Source: Lepus europaeus
Taxonomy: Eukaryota; Chordata; Mammalia; Lagomorpha; Leporidae
DNA length: 64,000 nucleotides
Direction: 5' to 3'
Assembly: GCF_033115175.1 (NCBI RefSeq)
Contig: NC_084834.1
Location: 40,220,077-40,284,076, forward strand
Shown here: piece after piece, positions 21,714 to 33,394 of the stretch
Layout: each line of letters begins with the position of its first letter
How positions within the stretch are numbered: the stretch's first letter is position 1
Translations under genes and position numbers: made by a program
Notes under the pieces: model-generated
Told to the model about the DNA's origin: nothing
Seen by the model: the letters and a program-made list of their open reading frames with translations, nothing else
The model's database searches: none

Positions 21714-24115
21714 AAATCCGGGGAGACATGGCCTCACCCAAATAACAAAATAAAGTGACAGAAACCAACATTCAAAGTATTAAAATTTCCAAAGGCTTGG
21801 ATGAAGATTTCAAAATAGCTGAACAAAACTGAACAAAACTGAAGAGAACAGAGAGGAACAATTCAGTACTGGTCTTGTGTTACAAGTCATGCAGAGGGTT
21901 TCATAGAGAGGTAGAAGTAATTGAATACAGTCAAGCAGAAATCTTTCAACTGAAAATAAGTAAAATAAAAATATGATAGAAGGCATCAATAGCAGAATAG
22001 ATCAAACAGAAGAAAGAATCAGTAAGCTCAAAGACAGGCCATTTCAAAATCAGCTATTGGAGGAGAATAAAAAAGAGTTAAGAGGAATTAAGAGAAATTA
22101 TGGAAAATATGAGACAGCATGAAAAGAGAAAATTTTGGAATTATTGAGATTCAAGAGGAAATTGAGAATGCCAAAGAATTGGAAATAATATTCAAATAGA
22201 TAATGACAGAAAACTCCCGAAACCTAGAGAAAGATACAAGTATCTAGGTACAGGAATATCAAGGGTCACCCGCCAGATTCAAACCAACTATGACTAACAC
22301 TAAACATATTATAGTCTAACTCTCAACATATAAAGATAGAGAGAGGATTCTCAAAGCCATAAAAGAATCAAATAACACATAAAGGTCACAACTAGCATGA
22401 ATGCAGATTTCTCAGAAGAAACTTTACAGTTCAGAAGGGAATGGGATAGTACGTTTACTGTACTGAAGAGAAAAAGTGCCATCCAAGAGTGATGTAACCA
22501 TTGAAGCTCTCCCTCAGATATGAGGGGGAGAGAGACATTCCACAGCAAATGAAAGATGAGGGAATTTACCACCACAGTCTTATGTTACAAGGAATGGCTA
22601 ACATATTCATTAAAGTTGAAAGAAAGAGATGCTAGCTAGCTAGAACAACACATCAGAAGGCAGACACTTCAGGGGTAAGAGTAACTATAGATACAAAATC
22701 GGAATGCCCTAATAATGTAGGCTTGGTATAAAACTTTTATAGCTTTATTATGAAGACTAAAAATCTTGTAATCACTACATTAAAATGTTAAGAGACAGGG
22801 AACATTGGAAGAAGTCAAATGTAACATCAAATTTCAAAACGTGTGGAGGAATGGAGCACAAATGTGAAGCTCATTATTAGGATGCTTTTTTGTTTGTCTT
22901 TTCTCCTACCTTTAGAATCAACATTAAGTTGCCATTTCAAGATGTTTGTTATAGTCAAAATGATTTTTGTAAGCCTGATGGTAACCACAAAACAGGAGCC
23001 TATAACACATTTATCAAAAAATAATAAGCAACAAATCAAAGTACATCACTGTATAACATCACTCATCTACAATTAAATGTTTTAAGAGAGAGGGAAAGAA
23101 TCTGCCATAAAAATATAAGTGATTGACATTCAGAGTATATAAGGAACTCAAACAACTCAATAGAAAAAATACAAATAAATCTTTAAAAAAATGCGCAGTA
23201 GTTCTAAACAGATGTTTCTTGGAGGAAGACACATAAATGACCAACAGCTTCATGAAAAAAATGCTCTGGCATAACTATTCATTAGGAAAATGCAAATCAA
23301 GAATCACAATGAGAGATCACCTCACTCTAGATTAGCTATTGTCAAAAAGACAAAAGGTAACAAGTGTTGGTGAGGATGTGGACAAAAGGGAACCTTTGCA
23401 CACTGTTGATAGGAAGGTACAACAGTACAGTCATTTGGAAAACAGTATGTTCTTAAAAAAAAATAGAACTACCATATAATTCGATCATGGGTTTATATCC
23501 AAGGGAAGGGAAATCTGTCAAAGACACATCAATCTCCCTTTCCATGTTTAATGTAGTTATAGTTACAATAGCCCAGAAATGGAAGCAACCTTTGTGACCA
23601 CCCATCAGTAAATAAAGAAAATATGATATGCAGTGAAACATTATTGATCCATAAAAAATGAAATCTGGTATCTATGACAACATAGATGGAACTGGAGTTC
23701 ATTAAATTCAGTGAAAAATGTCAAGCACAGGACAAATAATGCATATGTGGAGTCTAAAAAATAAGTAATCTCATGAAAATAAAAAATATAATGGTGGTTA
23801 CCAGAGTTTGAAGAGAGAAAGGGGGCCAGGCAAAAGGTAATTTGTGGGTACTGGTTTATAATTTGGTAAAATCAATAATTTCTGGGTTTCTATTGCACAG
23901 TAGGGTGACTGCAGATAATATTAATATGTAATATATTTCCCTATTTAAAAAAAAACTAGAATATAGGATTTTAGATGCTTTTACCATAAAGAAAATCAAA
24001 TGCTAGAAAGGATATTTTTCTTGATTGGACTTTACATAATGTGTACATGTAACAAGTCATCACACATTATCATACTGTAATTATGTACAATTTAAAATAA
24101 TAAAAATATAAGAAT

Positions 24116-24570
24116 TTCCTGACACTGTAATTTCTCTAAGATAATGAATTTTCAGTTCTAATAATTGGGTGTTACCAATTCTGACTTGTCTTTAATATGC
24201 AAGAGTTAGTGAAAAGCACTAAATATTCCAGACCTGGCCATGTGTCAAGGAATCTCTTACTGTAATAAGAAGATTCATTGTGTCTCAGTGCCTGAACTCA
24301 AAATTTATCTCAGTGTTCCAGTAATCCCCAGAACACTAGAGATTGGGACTATGAATTTAAATTTTATTCTAGAGGGAGTCATTAGCACTATATTTATTTT
24401 AGAAAGGTGGCAAATACAGCCTGGTTGGTTTTTAATTGCTAGCCTATCTTAATTACTAATAATTGCACTTTTTGTTTTATGAGTTTAGCAATTTAATAGA
24501 TAGATGTTTGGTCATGCCAACCTTAAACTGCATTTGAATTGACAAATGAATAGCAGATAGTCAAAATAAT
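24116..24570. other. Unique spacer, no gene seen
   Basis: AT-rich spacer between the end of the ancient L1 and an old CSINE. A 70-codon plus-strand frame at 24,240-24,452 has no recognisable homology. Confidence 0.5.
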
Positions 24571-24571
24571 T

Positions 24572-24629
24572 CTTTTTTTTAAGATTTATTTTATTTATTT
24601 GAAAGTCAGAGTTGCAGAGAGGCAGAGGC

Positions 24630-24664
<35 letters not shown>

Positions 24665-24929
24665 GGTCTTCCACCCACTGGTTCACTCCCCAATTGGCTG
24701 CAATGGTCGGTTAGAACTGTGCTGATCCGAAGCCAGAAGCCAGGAGCTTCCTCTGGGTCTCTCATGTAGGTGCAAGGATCCAAGGACTTGGGCCATCTTC
24801 TACTGCTTTCCCAGGCCACGGCAGAGAGCCGGATTGGAAGTGGAGCAGCAGGGACTTGAACCGGCACCCATATGGGATGCCAGCACTGCAGGCAGCAGCT
24901 TTACTTGCTACACCACAGTGCCAGCCCCC
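24572..24929 (-). mobile_element. CSINE (AAATAA-tail subfamily)
   Basis: Reverse complement: 'aagattt' plus 'attttatttatttgaaagtc', a long (GA)n tract, body core, and complete head ending 'accacagtgccagcccc'. The head abuts the 5' duplication of the next, younger CSINE. Confidence 0.9.
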
Positions 24930-24946
24930 AAAAGAATTCTTCATGT

Positions 24947-25300
24947 TGGCTGGCGCCGTGGCTCACTAGGTTAATCCTCCGCCTTGCGGCGCCGGCACAC
25001 CGGGTTCTAATCCCGGTTGGGGCACCGGATTCTGTCCCGGTTGCCCCTCTTCCAGGCCAGCTCTCTGCTGTGGCCAGGGAGTGCAGTGGAGGATGGCCCA
25101 AGTGCTTGGGCCCTGCACCCCATGGGAGACCAGGAGAAGCACCTGGCTCCTGCCATCGGATCAGCGCGGTGCGCCAGCCGCAGCGCGCCATCCGCGGCGG
25201 CCATTGGAGGGTGAACCAATGGCAAAAGGAAGACCTTTCTCTCTGTCTCTCTCTCTCTCACTGTCCACTCTGCCTGTCCAAAAAAAAAAAAAAAAAAAAA
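24947..25300 (+). mobile_element. Very young CSINE with long pure A tail
   Basis: Full-length copy with 'ggctggcgccgtggctcact' start and many retained CpGs. It ends in an uninterrupted A run of more than 20 that merges with the duplication. Perfect 17-bp target-site duplication aaaagaattcttcatgt at 24,930-24,946 and 25,301-25,317. By tail purity and duplication it is the freshest insertion in the window. Confidence 0.95.
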
Positions 25301-25549
25301 AAAAGAATTCTTCATGTAGATCAGAATGAGAGAGTGAGGCACTAAACAGCTAGTACTACTTCTGGTTTTGTTCATAGCACTATTAGTACAGCTTCTTTTT
25401 TTTTTTTAATAATAAGAGTCTGGTTTAGCTTTATTAAAGTGTTTGGCATGTATAGGTGCATTTGGAAATTCTTAAAGAGGCTATGCCCACATTATTTACC
25501 TAAAAGCCTGTCTATTCCACTTTTCTGGCCATCATTATTATAAGGTGGT

Positions 25550-25625
25550 AGCTTTGCGCAGTGGCAGTATCGTAGCCAATGAGGTTTATCCGAGGCGCGA
25601 TTATTGCTAATTGAAAACTTTTCCC
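25550..25625 (+). pseudogene. U4 snRNA retrocopy, 3'-truncated
   Basis: The sequence from agctttgcgcagtggcagt to aaaacttttccc matches the first ~76 nt of vertebrate U4 spliceosomal snRNA with no difference that I can see. This covers the U4/U6 stem regions and the 5' stem-loop. The rest, with the 3' stem-loops and Sm site, is absent, and there is no A tail. A perfect 17-bp duplication (cattattataaggtggt) flanks it at 25,533-25,549 and 25,625-25,641, sharing one base with the insert. No snRNA proximal promoter element is evident upstream. It cannot make a functional U4; L1-driven insertion of a partial cDNA is the likely origin. Confidence 0.95.
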
Positions 25626-25641
25626 ATTATTATAAGGTGGT

Positions 25642-26091
25642 GATGGTATCATCTTCCTTCCACAATGTGTTCAGGAAGTCATAATGATCATACATAATGA
25701 TATTTGTGAATTCAATCTGTAATTTTCAATGTAAAATACATAATTTTTGGAAACCCCGCCCCCTTTTCATCCACAATCTTTATCTCCATTTAAATTTCCT
25801 TAAAAACTATTCAGTAGACAATATGTTGTCTACTTCATTTTTATAGCTTCCCTTAAGTTGTTTTACTCTCTGTTAGAGAAGGTAAACCTAGTCCAGCTGA
25901 CTGTATTGAGTAGGAATCCAGAGTGACTCTATTTCCTTTCTCTCAAGGATTTAAAACGTTGGGAGATATGAATAACAGTCCGTTACCAAGTTTAAGAGAG
26001 AAAATACCACCATTAATTTTAAATGCCTGCTTGTTTTCAGCATAGAATGCATGCCCCTATCCACACATATTCCTTCTTTTGAAAAGAACTT
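25642..26091. other. Unique spacer
   Basis: AT-rich unique sequence with no recognisable element and no open frame of note. Confidence 0.5.
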
Positions 26092-26272
26092 TATACATTT
26101 ATTTCCATTTTATTTGAAAGTCAAGTGACAGAGTCCCAACTACATGATCCATCATCTGCTGCTTTCCAGGAAGCTGGATTGGAAATGGAGTAACCAGGAC
26201 TTGAACCAGGCACTTTGATATGGGATGACAACATCCTAAGTGGTGACTTAACCACTGTGCCAAATATGTGTC
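26092..26272 (-). mobile_element. CSINE with internal deletion
   Basis: Reverse complement: 'ttatttccattttatttgaa' tail, then a jump from 'gacagagtcccaa' to 'catcatctgctgctttcc', skipping the body core, and a head end 'ccactgtgccaaatatgtgtcc'. About 150 bp shorter than full length. Confidence 0.75.
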
Positions 26273-28784
26273 CTTTACATGCACTTTCTTTGCCCTCAAA
26301 GGTATTGTGGCTCTTGAATGGTATTTAATGCACAAGTGCATGTGTGGTCATAGGGTTTTATGAAACTGTAATGAGAGTTGATCCCAAAGCTGACTCAGAG
26401 ATTCCCATAAAATGAAATTATGAGTAGTCTGAAGCTAAAAATCTTGTAGAAAATTTTCTTCTAATAGAGAATGCAAAAGAGCAAAGGCACAGGTAAATAG
26501 ATTCTGGCCAGTAGAGGAAATAACAGAGAGTTGCTGCCCCTAGACTTCTTGAGGTTGTGTTCTGTGACCTGTCATCACATTCTTAAACTAAATCTCCCTT
26601 CACCCATGCTGGCTAGAAGGGGCTGTTTCTTAGCAATCGGATATCCCCTGCCTAACTGAAACATGACAGTTCACCCTCCATAAATCAGTTCTTGGTTCAC
26701 CTCAAACTTTCTCTGAGAAAAACACAGCATTAGACTACCCCGTTAATCATTACATTCAAACTTCTGGACTTAGGTTTAATCATTGCCCCCTTCCCCTTGT
26801 TTTAAATCATAAGTGTTTGGAAAGAAGAATCCCATCCATATTTTAGCATAAATCTGTAATTGATAGTATACTCAAATATATTACCATTGATATATAGATC
26901 TTTCAAACGATCGCTTATATGTGTTTGTATATATATGTGTGTGTGTGTGTGTGTAGAGAAAAAGAGGAGGAGAAGGAGAACAAAGATTATTTTTTAGTAA
27001 TAAGGAAATATTAGGATTCTGGTATGGTATTTACTGGTGGTACAGTTCATTTCTCTCTTCCTAGTTTTCTCTGGCTGCAAAGTTTTATGCTTTAAAGACT
27101 GCCCAGCTAATGCAGCACTTGCTGGAAAGTTAAGGAATTATCTTTGCAGTTTAAATATTTATGAGTAAAACGAAGCTACAAGCTGAAGGGTGTGCCATTT
27201 ATGAAAGCTTTAATGGATGTAGTTTAGCCCAAACTGAAAACCTGTTTGGGGAGCACAACTGCATTTGTTTAATGATACATGAAAATATTACTCTGCACTT
27301 GGCATAGCATCAGCAAGTAATTGGAAAGCAGAAAATGCCTAACTGTAGTTGCTGAGACTTTTACTGCTGGAAGAAAAACTGCTATGATTATAGCAGAAGA
27401 CTATGTACGCTAAATAACTGTGCTTCTGGGGCTTAACTGCAAGGGATATTATTGCACATATGTCATGACAATGCAGTCCCTGTCTTATTAAGTGTGGTTT
27501 TGTTCCCACGTGGGGAGTGGTGAGCAAATATTGGATAGCACTGGTGCTTGGCAGTGACACCTGCAAAACAGAGACGACATTGGCAAACTCTGATCTTATA
27601 CTAATTCAGAACCACATTGACTTCTAATGAGACTTCCGAGAAATAATAAGGTGGTGGGTATTCAAAGCTTCCAACTAGACATAAGAGAATATGGAAACAA
27701 GCACGGAAGAACATGATTCAGAAATCTTTGTATTTATTTCACTGCCACATAACCTACTACTTACTCTTCTCTTTTTCTCTCCCTTCCTATGAGATACAAA
27801 CTCAGGCTGAGTGGGTCTCGGTGAAGCAGTTTGAGTGTGGATAATTCTGAATCCCAGCTGATTCGGTTTGCTGTTGAGTGTGTGGAAGGGCAGTCAAATC
27901 CATACTGCAGTGGACTAGGTCAAGAAGGTCAACTGTGGTTCCCCCTGCAGTCTGAATGGCAAGCACTCCTGCAGTGTCCGCCCGTCTTTGTTACTGAGGA
28001 GAAGGTAACTCGTGAAGCACCTGAGAAGGAAAAGTTGTTTGCTTCATCTCATCAGTTTCCAGTCTTCTGGTCCAAGTTCACAAGTGTGCTATCCACTACA
28101 AAATATGCCTTCTGAAAACTGCCTTGGCTCTTCATTAAACAACTCTAAACCTCATCCTAGTTACTCAGTAAATTAAACTTTGGTGTTTGATTTTTAATTT
28201 GATCTACTCAAGTATTTTAAAAAAAAAAAGACCCAGATTGTGTTACATGTGCATATAACACATACTATATATTTTTTTCCAACTCAGCATTATATACATT
28301 AAAAAAAAACTAAAATCCTGAAAGGTGTGCTTATGCAGAAAGTTTTAAAATTCAAATAATCCTACAGGATTGAAAAGCAACAGTAACCCTTTCCTCTTAC
28401 TCCAATTCTCATCTACCTCCACCTACTTTTATTTCCAAAAACAACCAAACTTGAGCTTCTTAAGCTGTTTTACTTGGCATTTACCTTCAGAAGATACAAT
28501 GTTGCTACTTTTTGATTCTGTATTTTAGGCGTATTGCTTTCCCTATAGTAGACAAGGATTTATTCTTTTATGTGTACCTTACTACTCTCACAACGTATAC
28601 ACAGCTCTCCTCTTCCAAGTTGTGTGATTATTTTGAATTTGACCAATAATTGGTTTGCCTTATAATAATTTCACAACTATTATCAAAACATCCTTTATGA
28701 CTCAACTGGATCAAATAGTATATTATGATTATATTTCCTTTCGTATAAACCTATTGGTTTTGCTTAGGCTAATAATTTTCTTTG
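26273..28784. other. Unique sequence; candidate conserved non-coding stretch
   Basis: No gene seen. A short (GT)n lies at about 26,936-26,955. About 27,060-27,600 is balanced in composition, has no repeat signature, and reads like slowly evolving non-coding DNA. A 94-codon frame at 27,831-28,115 begins with TTG, not ATG, and shows no recognisable domain. Confidence 0.4.
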
Positions 28785-29150
28785 CTTTCCACTGGTTTTG
28801 TTTTCTACAAACAAATTATTAGCCTCCACACACCCAGAGAAGGTTTCTACCATGGCAGTTGATATTTTTGACTTGAAGCATATGGGTGAAATCTTTTACT
28901 GTTGTTTACAGGAATATGTCCTCTGCTATGGTGGGTGGGGAAGGATGGGGTGGTGTCTTTTCGATCGCTATCAGGGAGGTTTTTTTGACAAATGAGGCAA
29001 GACTGAGTGATAGCAGAGAGATCATGGGAGAGATAAGTGTAATGAATGAAATAGGAAAGTAGGAGAGTAAGTGTTCTGTGTCCTACATGGAATTGGTTGT
29101 GGAAAAAGGTGAGAAGATCAAAGGCCCCCTGTTTAGGAATTATTACCCAG
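28785..29150 (-). pseudogene. ERV integrase fragment (N-terminal domain, core start)
   Basis: Translation of the minus strand shows a zinc-binding domain with a His pair (HNQFH, near 29,080-29,110) and a Cys pair (CLIC, near 28,985-29,001), spaced as in retroviral integrases. After a frame change a short segment containing VETFSG and VEANN (about 28,790-28,850) corresponds to the start of the catalytic core. The sequence then ends, so the acidic catalytic triad is incomplete. Unable to catalyse integration. Confidence 0.8.
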
Positions 29151-29279
29151 CTATTGTTAAGACACCACCCATCTTTTGTAATTTATCCTTGTAAGGGCAA
29201 TTCCGTCTTTTTCTTTCATGAGTATTGGGGTGGGGTAGGATCCAAAATGGCAAGGTTAAGAGCAAGGGGGTTGGCGAAA

Positions 29280-29880
29280 AGCAGGTCTGAATAGTCTGGT
29301 ATTTTGCTTCTCTACCTTCTTTGTTGTTTGACAGGACAATAATTCTTTGATGTCTCCAGCAGGAAAGGATGGCTACTTGTAATGGGGGTGCTGCTTTCTG
29401 TAATATTTTTAGATTGAGGGGACCACTGATGATGGGAATCCAGAAGTTGTAATATATTCTCTTTCTTGCCAAATGGGGTCATGAGAGTGTATGATTGGAT
29501 AGATGTATCTGGAATTTGTGTATATTTATTTTTTGGCCTTTGGCCAGAGTGAGGGCTACAGTAAGAACAATAAGCCCTATCTGTTGTGAGGTTGTGCCTG
29601 GTAGTTAAGGACTTGACTCCATTACAGAGTTGATACTAATGATGGCATAGGCCACCAGAGGGGAGCCCTTAATCTTAGTTGTGCTCACAGGTATAAGCCA
29701 GTGGGGGTTAGGTTTAGGTGAGGAGGAATCAGAGATGTTGGGAAAAGAGCTTAAGAACAGATCAAGGATTTCATTACAGTTCTGTTGGAGATCTTTGGAG
29801 TCAGTGAAGGTAGGAGTGGAAGGAGAGTACCTAGATTAAGAAAGGTCATCTCTGAAGTATAACATCGTGGTTTGTAGAAG
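29280..29880 (-). pseudogene. ERV RNase H remnant
   Basis: In two or more frames the minus strand shows RNase H landmarks in order: a VAYAIIS strand (about 29,650), LPGTTSQQ then LTVALTLAKGQK (about 29,540-29,610), and a PPLQVAILS...HQ segment (29,320-29,380) matching the C-terminal part of the domain. Frameshifts separate them. The first catalytic acidic region is not clearly retained. Confidence 0.75.
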
Positions 29881-29884
29881 AATG

Positions 29885-30438
29885 TCATGAAAGGTTTATC
29901 ACAGGGCAGCTGAGATCATGTATATAGCCTGATGAGATAAAAGTGTCTGAATAGAATGTGAAGCGTGAGATTTTGAGAAAGAACTGATTTTGAGCTTTCT
30001 TATATTGGCTGTGAAGCCACAGATAGAACATGGGGACAGGCTGGCCAGCCCAGCACATTTTATCAAGCTGTTTAGAGAAGTAAGCTACTGATTGAATACT
30101 GGGTCCAGAAAACAGGGCAAGTAGTTCAAGTGCAAAAACTGCAAAGACTCTTTTTGTGTCTACATGTAAATAAAAGAGTTTAGAGGGACTGGAGACAGCC
30201 AGCACCAGGGTTGAAATGAGATTTTTGCAGCTGGTCCAAGGTCATCTTGATAAAGGATGAGGATCCAAGGGGGGTGCCAGAGGTCCCCAGAGGTTGCCTG
30301 ATACAGGGGTGTAGCAATAAGGCTGAGATTGGATAGCCATATGTGGCAGAAATTAATTAATCCTAAGAAGAATGGCAAGTCTGATTTTGATTGGGGTAAA
30401 GGGAAAAGGTCAATTAAAGACTCACAATCTGGTATCAA
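29885..30438 (-). pseudogene. ERV RT thumb and connection domain
   Basis: Two overlapping minus-strand frames hold recognisable gammaretroviral sequence: FPLPQSKSDLPFFLGLINFC near the thumb, TPLYQATSGD, then KLFYLHVDTK and VAYFSKQLDKM in the tether before RNase H. The frames overlap at 30,160-30,205, so a frameshift separates two halves of one ancestral protein. Confidence 0.88.
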
Positions 30439-30570
30439 TCTTTGTGTATAGGTGTAATGTGTAATACTACATAATCAATCTCAGTTTAAAAAAAAAATGA
30501 TTCTTTTGGAGGAAACTCAGTATCCCCAGTGTACTAAAAAGTTAAGAAATTGGATAGTCTGTGAAATACA

Positions 30571-31100
30571 TTACCCAATACTTTCCGCATTACAGAATGG
30601 GTAAACAGAAGGAGACAATTCTACATACTGGAGAAGAGTGCTGGGCTGTAAGGACAATAGGCCGAGGTAATTTGATAAAGCCTTCCCAAAAATAAGGAGG
30701 CTGTCCCAGAACCTTTGGGGGAGGATTGTACAAGTTGGCTGTTGAGGAGGTTTAATAAAGGGGTCCATCCAAATAAAAAGATCTTGAGAGGAAGCATTAA
30801 GAGGGTTAATAAAGAGTCTTTACGATCTGTAACAGTGAAATGAGTAGTGGATGGGATTATAGAAGAGGGGAAAATGTATAGGTTAGGGACAACTGGAGCT
30901 ATGGTGAATGCAGCCTTATTTATGATATGAATTTCGTACTTAGTGGTATGCTCAATCATGGGACAGGAAGAATTCTTTGGCAGGAAGAATGGGAGTATTA
31001 TAAGGGGAAATAGCTGACCCAAGTAATCCAGAACTCTGGTGATTATATGTTGCAGCCCTTCAAGATGTGGATTTGGGGGATATTGAAGTTTGTAAAGGAA
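30571..31100 (-). pseudogene. ERV reverse transcriptase palm remnant
   Basis: Minus-strand frames carry PVVPNLYIF, HFTVTDRKDS (palm region with the first catalytic aspartate position) and CTILPQRFWDS...FGKALS. The normally invariant YVDD box reads YVEL within LLQYVELSPS, so the second and third catalytic aspartates are lost. The fragments lie in two frames. Confidence 0.85.
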
Positions 31101-31181
31101 TGAGGAAGGATACTTAAAGGATATTTATTGATATGTGGAGGGCAACTGAGAGGTGTTGGGTGTTCCAGAAGAAAGTTTATA

Positions 31182-31600
31182 TCAGGCTGGGAAGAATATC
31201 TGGAAGTTGTGAAATATTTGGGATTTCAGGAGTAGGGTTAGTAATAGGAGAGCAGGCAGATGGGGGTCAGAGGTCTGTAAGGTGATGGTGGAATGTAATT
31301 TAGCCTGCTTGTTGCACTCAAGGAGTACAATCAGACAGGGAGATAGGACAAGGAAGTTGTGAGTGTAGATTCTATTGAGCAAACGAGAGACTAAGTCCTG
31401 AGAGACAGTGAAATTCGGTCATTGAACCACACAATAGAAAGAGAGGAAGGGACTAGAGGTCCCCCATGTTCTTGTAAAGCCAAATAAATTGCCCCATGTC
31501 TAGAAGAAAGGAGATTGGCTTTTATGCTACCTAAAATTAACCCTGGTGATGGCAATGATGGGGATTCTTGAACCTGGGCCTCATCAGGCCTTAGCAACCA
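31182..31600 (-). pseudogene. ERV protease remnant
   Basis: The minus strand at about 31,460-31,530 reads SSRHGAIYLALQEHGGP. This has the position and context of the retroviral aspartic protease active site, but the catalytic Asp-Thr pair is replaced. A further segment, LIVLLECNKQAKL, near 31,300-31,350 fits the conserved C-terminal part of the enzyme. Inactive. Confidence 0.65.
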
Positions 31601-31739
31601 CTCCAAGAAGATCAGGAAGGGACAATCCTGGCTCAGGTATGGAGTTGTAAAGAGTGCAACACTTCCAGAGAGTCGGGGGCACTCTTGGCTCCAGACATCC
31701 TGCACGGCCTCAGCAGAACCTGGGGACTGGGAACCCTCT

Positions 31740-33200
31740 TGACTGGTGTCCTTCCTTGCTGAGCTTGACATAAGGCCCTGGAGGCTTTAAAGGGCTTCAG
31801 TGGGGGTTTTTGTTCTGTTCTCTGTGAAGTGCAGAAGCAAGTAGCTGGTGTTTAGCCTGATTTCATTTTAGGTTTTTTTTTATTATTATTATTAAAAATT
31901 CTGAAAGCAGATTTTAAAGAGGTCCTTTAGAGGGATCATCTTCTAATTTAGGAGGATTTTTCTGCAGAATATTTGAGGATTCCTCTGAAACAAAATGAAT
32001 GTAGAGGAAGAGTCTGCCTACCTCACATTCCAAATCTGAGTTGGCATCTTTGAGGAGCGCCTCCATGGATCGGCTCAAAAAAGCTGTGGGATTTTCATCA
32101 GATTTTTGGGTGATTTTCTGAATTTTATAATAATTTATAGCCTTAAGGGCAACATTTTTCATTCATTGTAATATACAGGTTAAGAAATGGGCCATTTATG
32201 GTTCATCAATAGAATCAGATTGCTAATTCCACTTGGGGTTATTGGGAGGAACTGTGTCAACTCCAACAGGGTACACGTTTAGGTTCTGTGTGTGTAAGGA
32301 GGCAACAAAAGTCATGGCAGTGACCTGGATATGGGCCTTTTCTTTATGTGTGTTGGAAAATGAAATCATAACATAGCATCCTGATAGGTGAAGTAATAGT
32401 TAAGGTATAGGAATTCCTTAGGGTATTGGGTAGGAACGATGGTATAAGAACCTGGGCACCTTTCAAGTTGGGCCAGATCAGAAAGAAAATGGGACATGGA
32501 CATTAACAACAGCCTTTGCCCCAGCCACCTCATGAAGGGGCAATTTAGGGGTGGGTGGCAGAGAGGAATAGCCATGGGGTTGACTGTTGGTGACCACAAA
32601 TGTGTTGTGGTGGGAGGAGGGCAAAAGGAAGAGAAAGAAGAGGGAGAAGGGGACTGAAGGAGAAGATTGGAAAGAAAGGATGATTCCTTGGCAGTTACTA
32701 GGAGTACAAACAAGTTGCAGAGGGAGAGTGGGAAGGGAGTGGAGAGAAAGAGACAAAGGATACTGAGACAAAGGTTCAGAGGGTGAGAAGGCATAATGAG
32801 AAGATGGTAGAGGGGTATAATCAGCAGGATTAAAGTCAGGCTTAGACTAAAGATGCTCAAGAGTTAGAGACCTGATTTTTTCCCTAAAGAGTAGAATTTG
32901 GTAGTTGGAGCAAGTCTGGCAGAATGACAGTTGATTATGGAGATAGAAGAATGCCTGCTATACATAGGGAACCATATACAATTTTCCACTGTGATTGATT
33001 GAGTTGTCTAGGTCTCAGAGAAATTGAGAGTCAAAAGTCCCATTTTCTGGCCATTGACTATTGTTGTTTAGTTTATATTGTGACTTGGGCGAATTGCAGA
33101 AAAAGATTAGTCTCCATGTTTTAATTCTCTTCCCAGATAGAGTCTTAAGATTATGGAGGAGACACCTAAGGGGTGAATCCTTTGGTGGTTGTGAGTGAAT
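31740..33200 (-). pseudogene. ERV gag remnant
   Basis: In order on the minus strand: a matrix-like stretch (QYKLNNNSQWPENGTFDSQF, about 33,015-33,085), a proline/serine-rich linker (about 32,480-32,770), a capsid-like segment (HFLSDLAQLERCPGSYT then YPKEF, about 32,390-32,490), a capsid C-terminal segment containing ENPTAFLSRSMEALL (about 31,990-32,100), and a decayed zinc-knuckle region near 31,745-31,775 where a Gly-His pair is kept but the cysteine positions are substituted. Multiple frameshifts. Confidence 0.8.
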
Positions 33201-33394
33201 TCCCTATGTGGAGAGGGAATGGAGATGAGTCTTGTAGAGTCAAAATGGGGTGAAGAAGAGGAAGAGAGGCAGGCATCCACAGATCCCTTACTGCATCTCA
33301 AAATGACCAGACTGTCTCCTAGCACCAGACATGCCTAAGGTTAAAGAGGTTGGGCCTATAATCCAAGAAGGAGGTACCTTTCTCTGAAGGGAGG

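Larger units (their letters stand above)
19965..24115 (+). mobile_element. Ancient L1, probably 5' region plus 3' end, internally deleted
   Basis: From right to left: 23,100-24,115 is a clear old L1 ORF2 end and 3' UTR ('caagtgttggtgaggatgtg', 'ggttaccagagtttgaagag', 'attgcacagtagggtgactg'). 21,720-23,090 carries the kind of sequence found in older L1s upstream of this ('gccagattcaaaccaactat', 'acagttcagaagggaatggg'). 19,965-21,350 is GC-richer and fits an L1 5' UTR by position. Most of ORF2 is missing. A CSINE interrupts it. One element or several in series cannot be decided by eye. Confidence 0.6.

Noticed and set aside
24950..25030. tRNA gene
   Set aside because: The A- and B-box-like words belong to the tRNA-derived head of a CSINE. 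There is no mature tRNA cloverleaf, and the same head occurs in all other copies.
25550..25625. Functional U4 snRNA gene
   Set aside because: It ends after ~76 nt, lacks the Sm site and 3' stem-loops, and is flanked by target-site duplications.
27831..28115. 94-codon coding exon
   Set aside because: It starts with TTG, not ATG, shows no domain, and I could not identify a convincing splice-site context or homologue.
28785..33330. Functional retroviral gene
   Set aside because: Stops, frameshifts and lost catalytic residues throughout, no env and no 3' LTR; only a relic.
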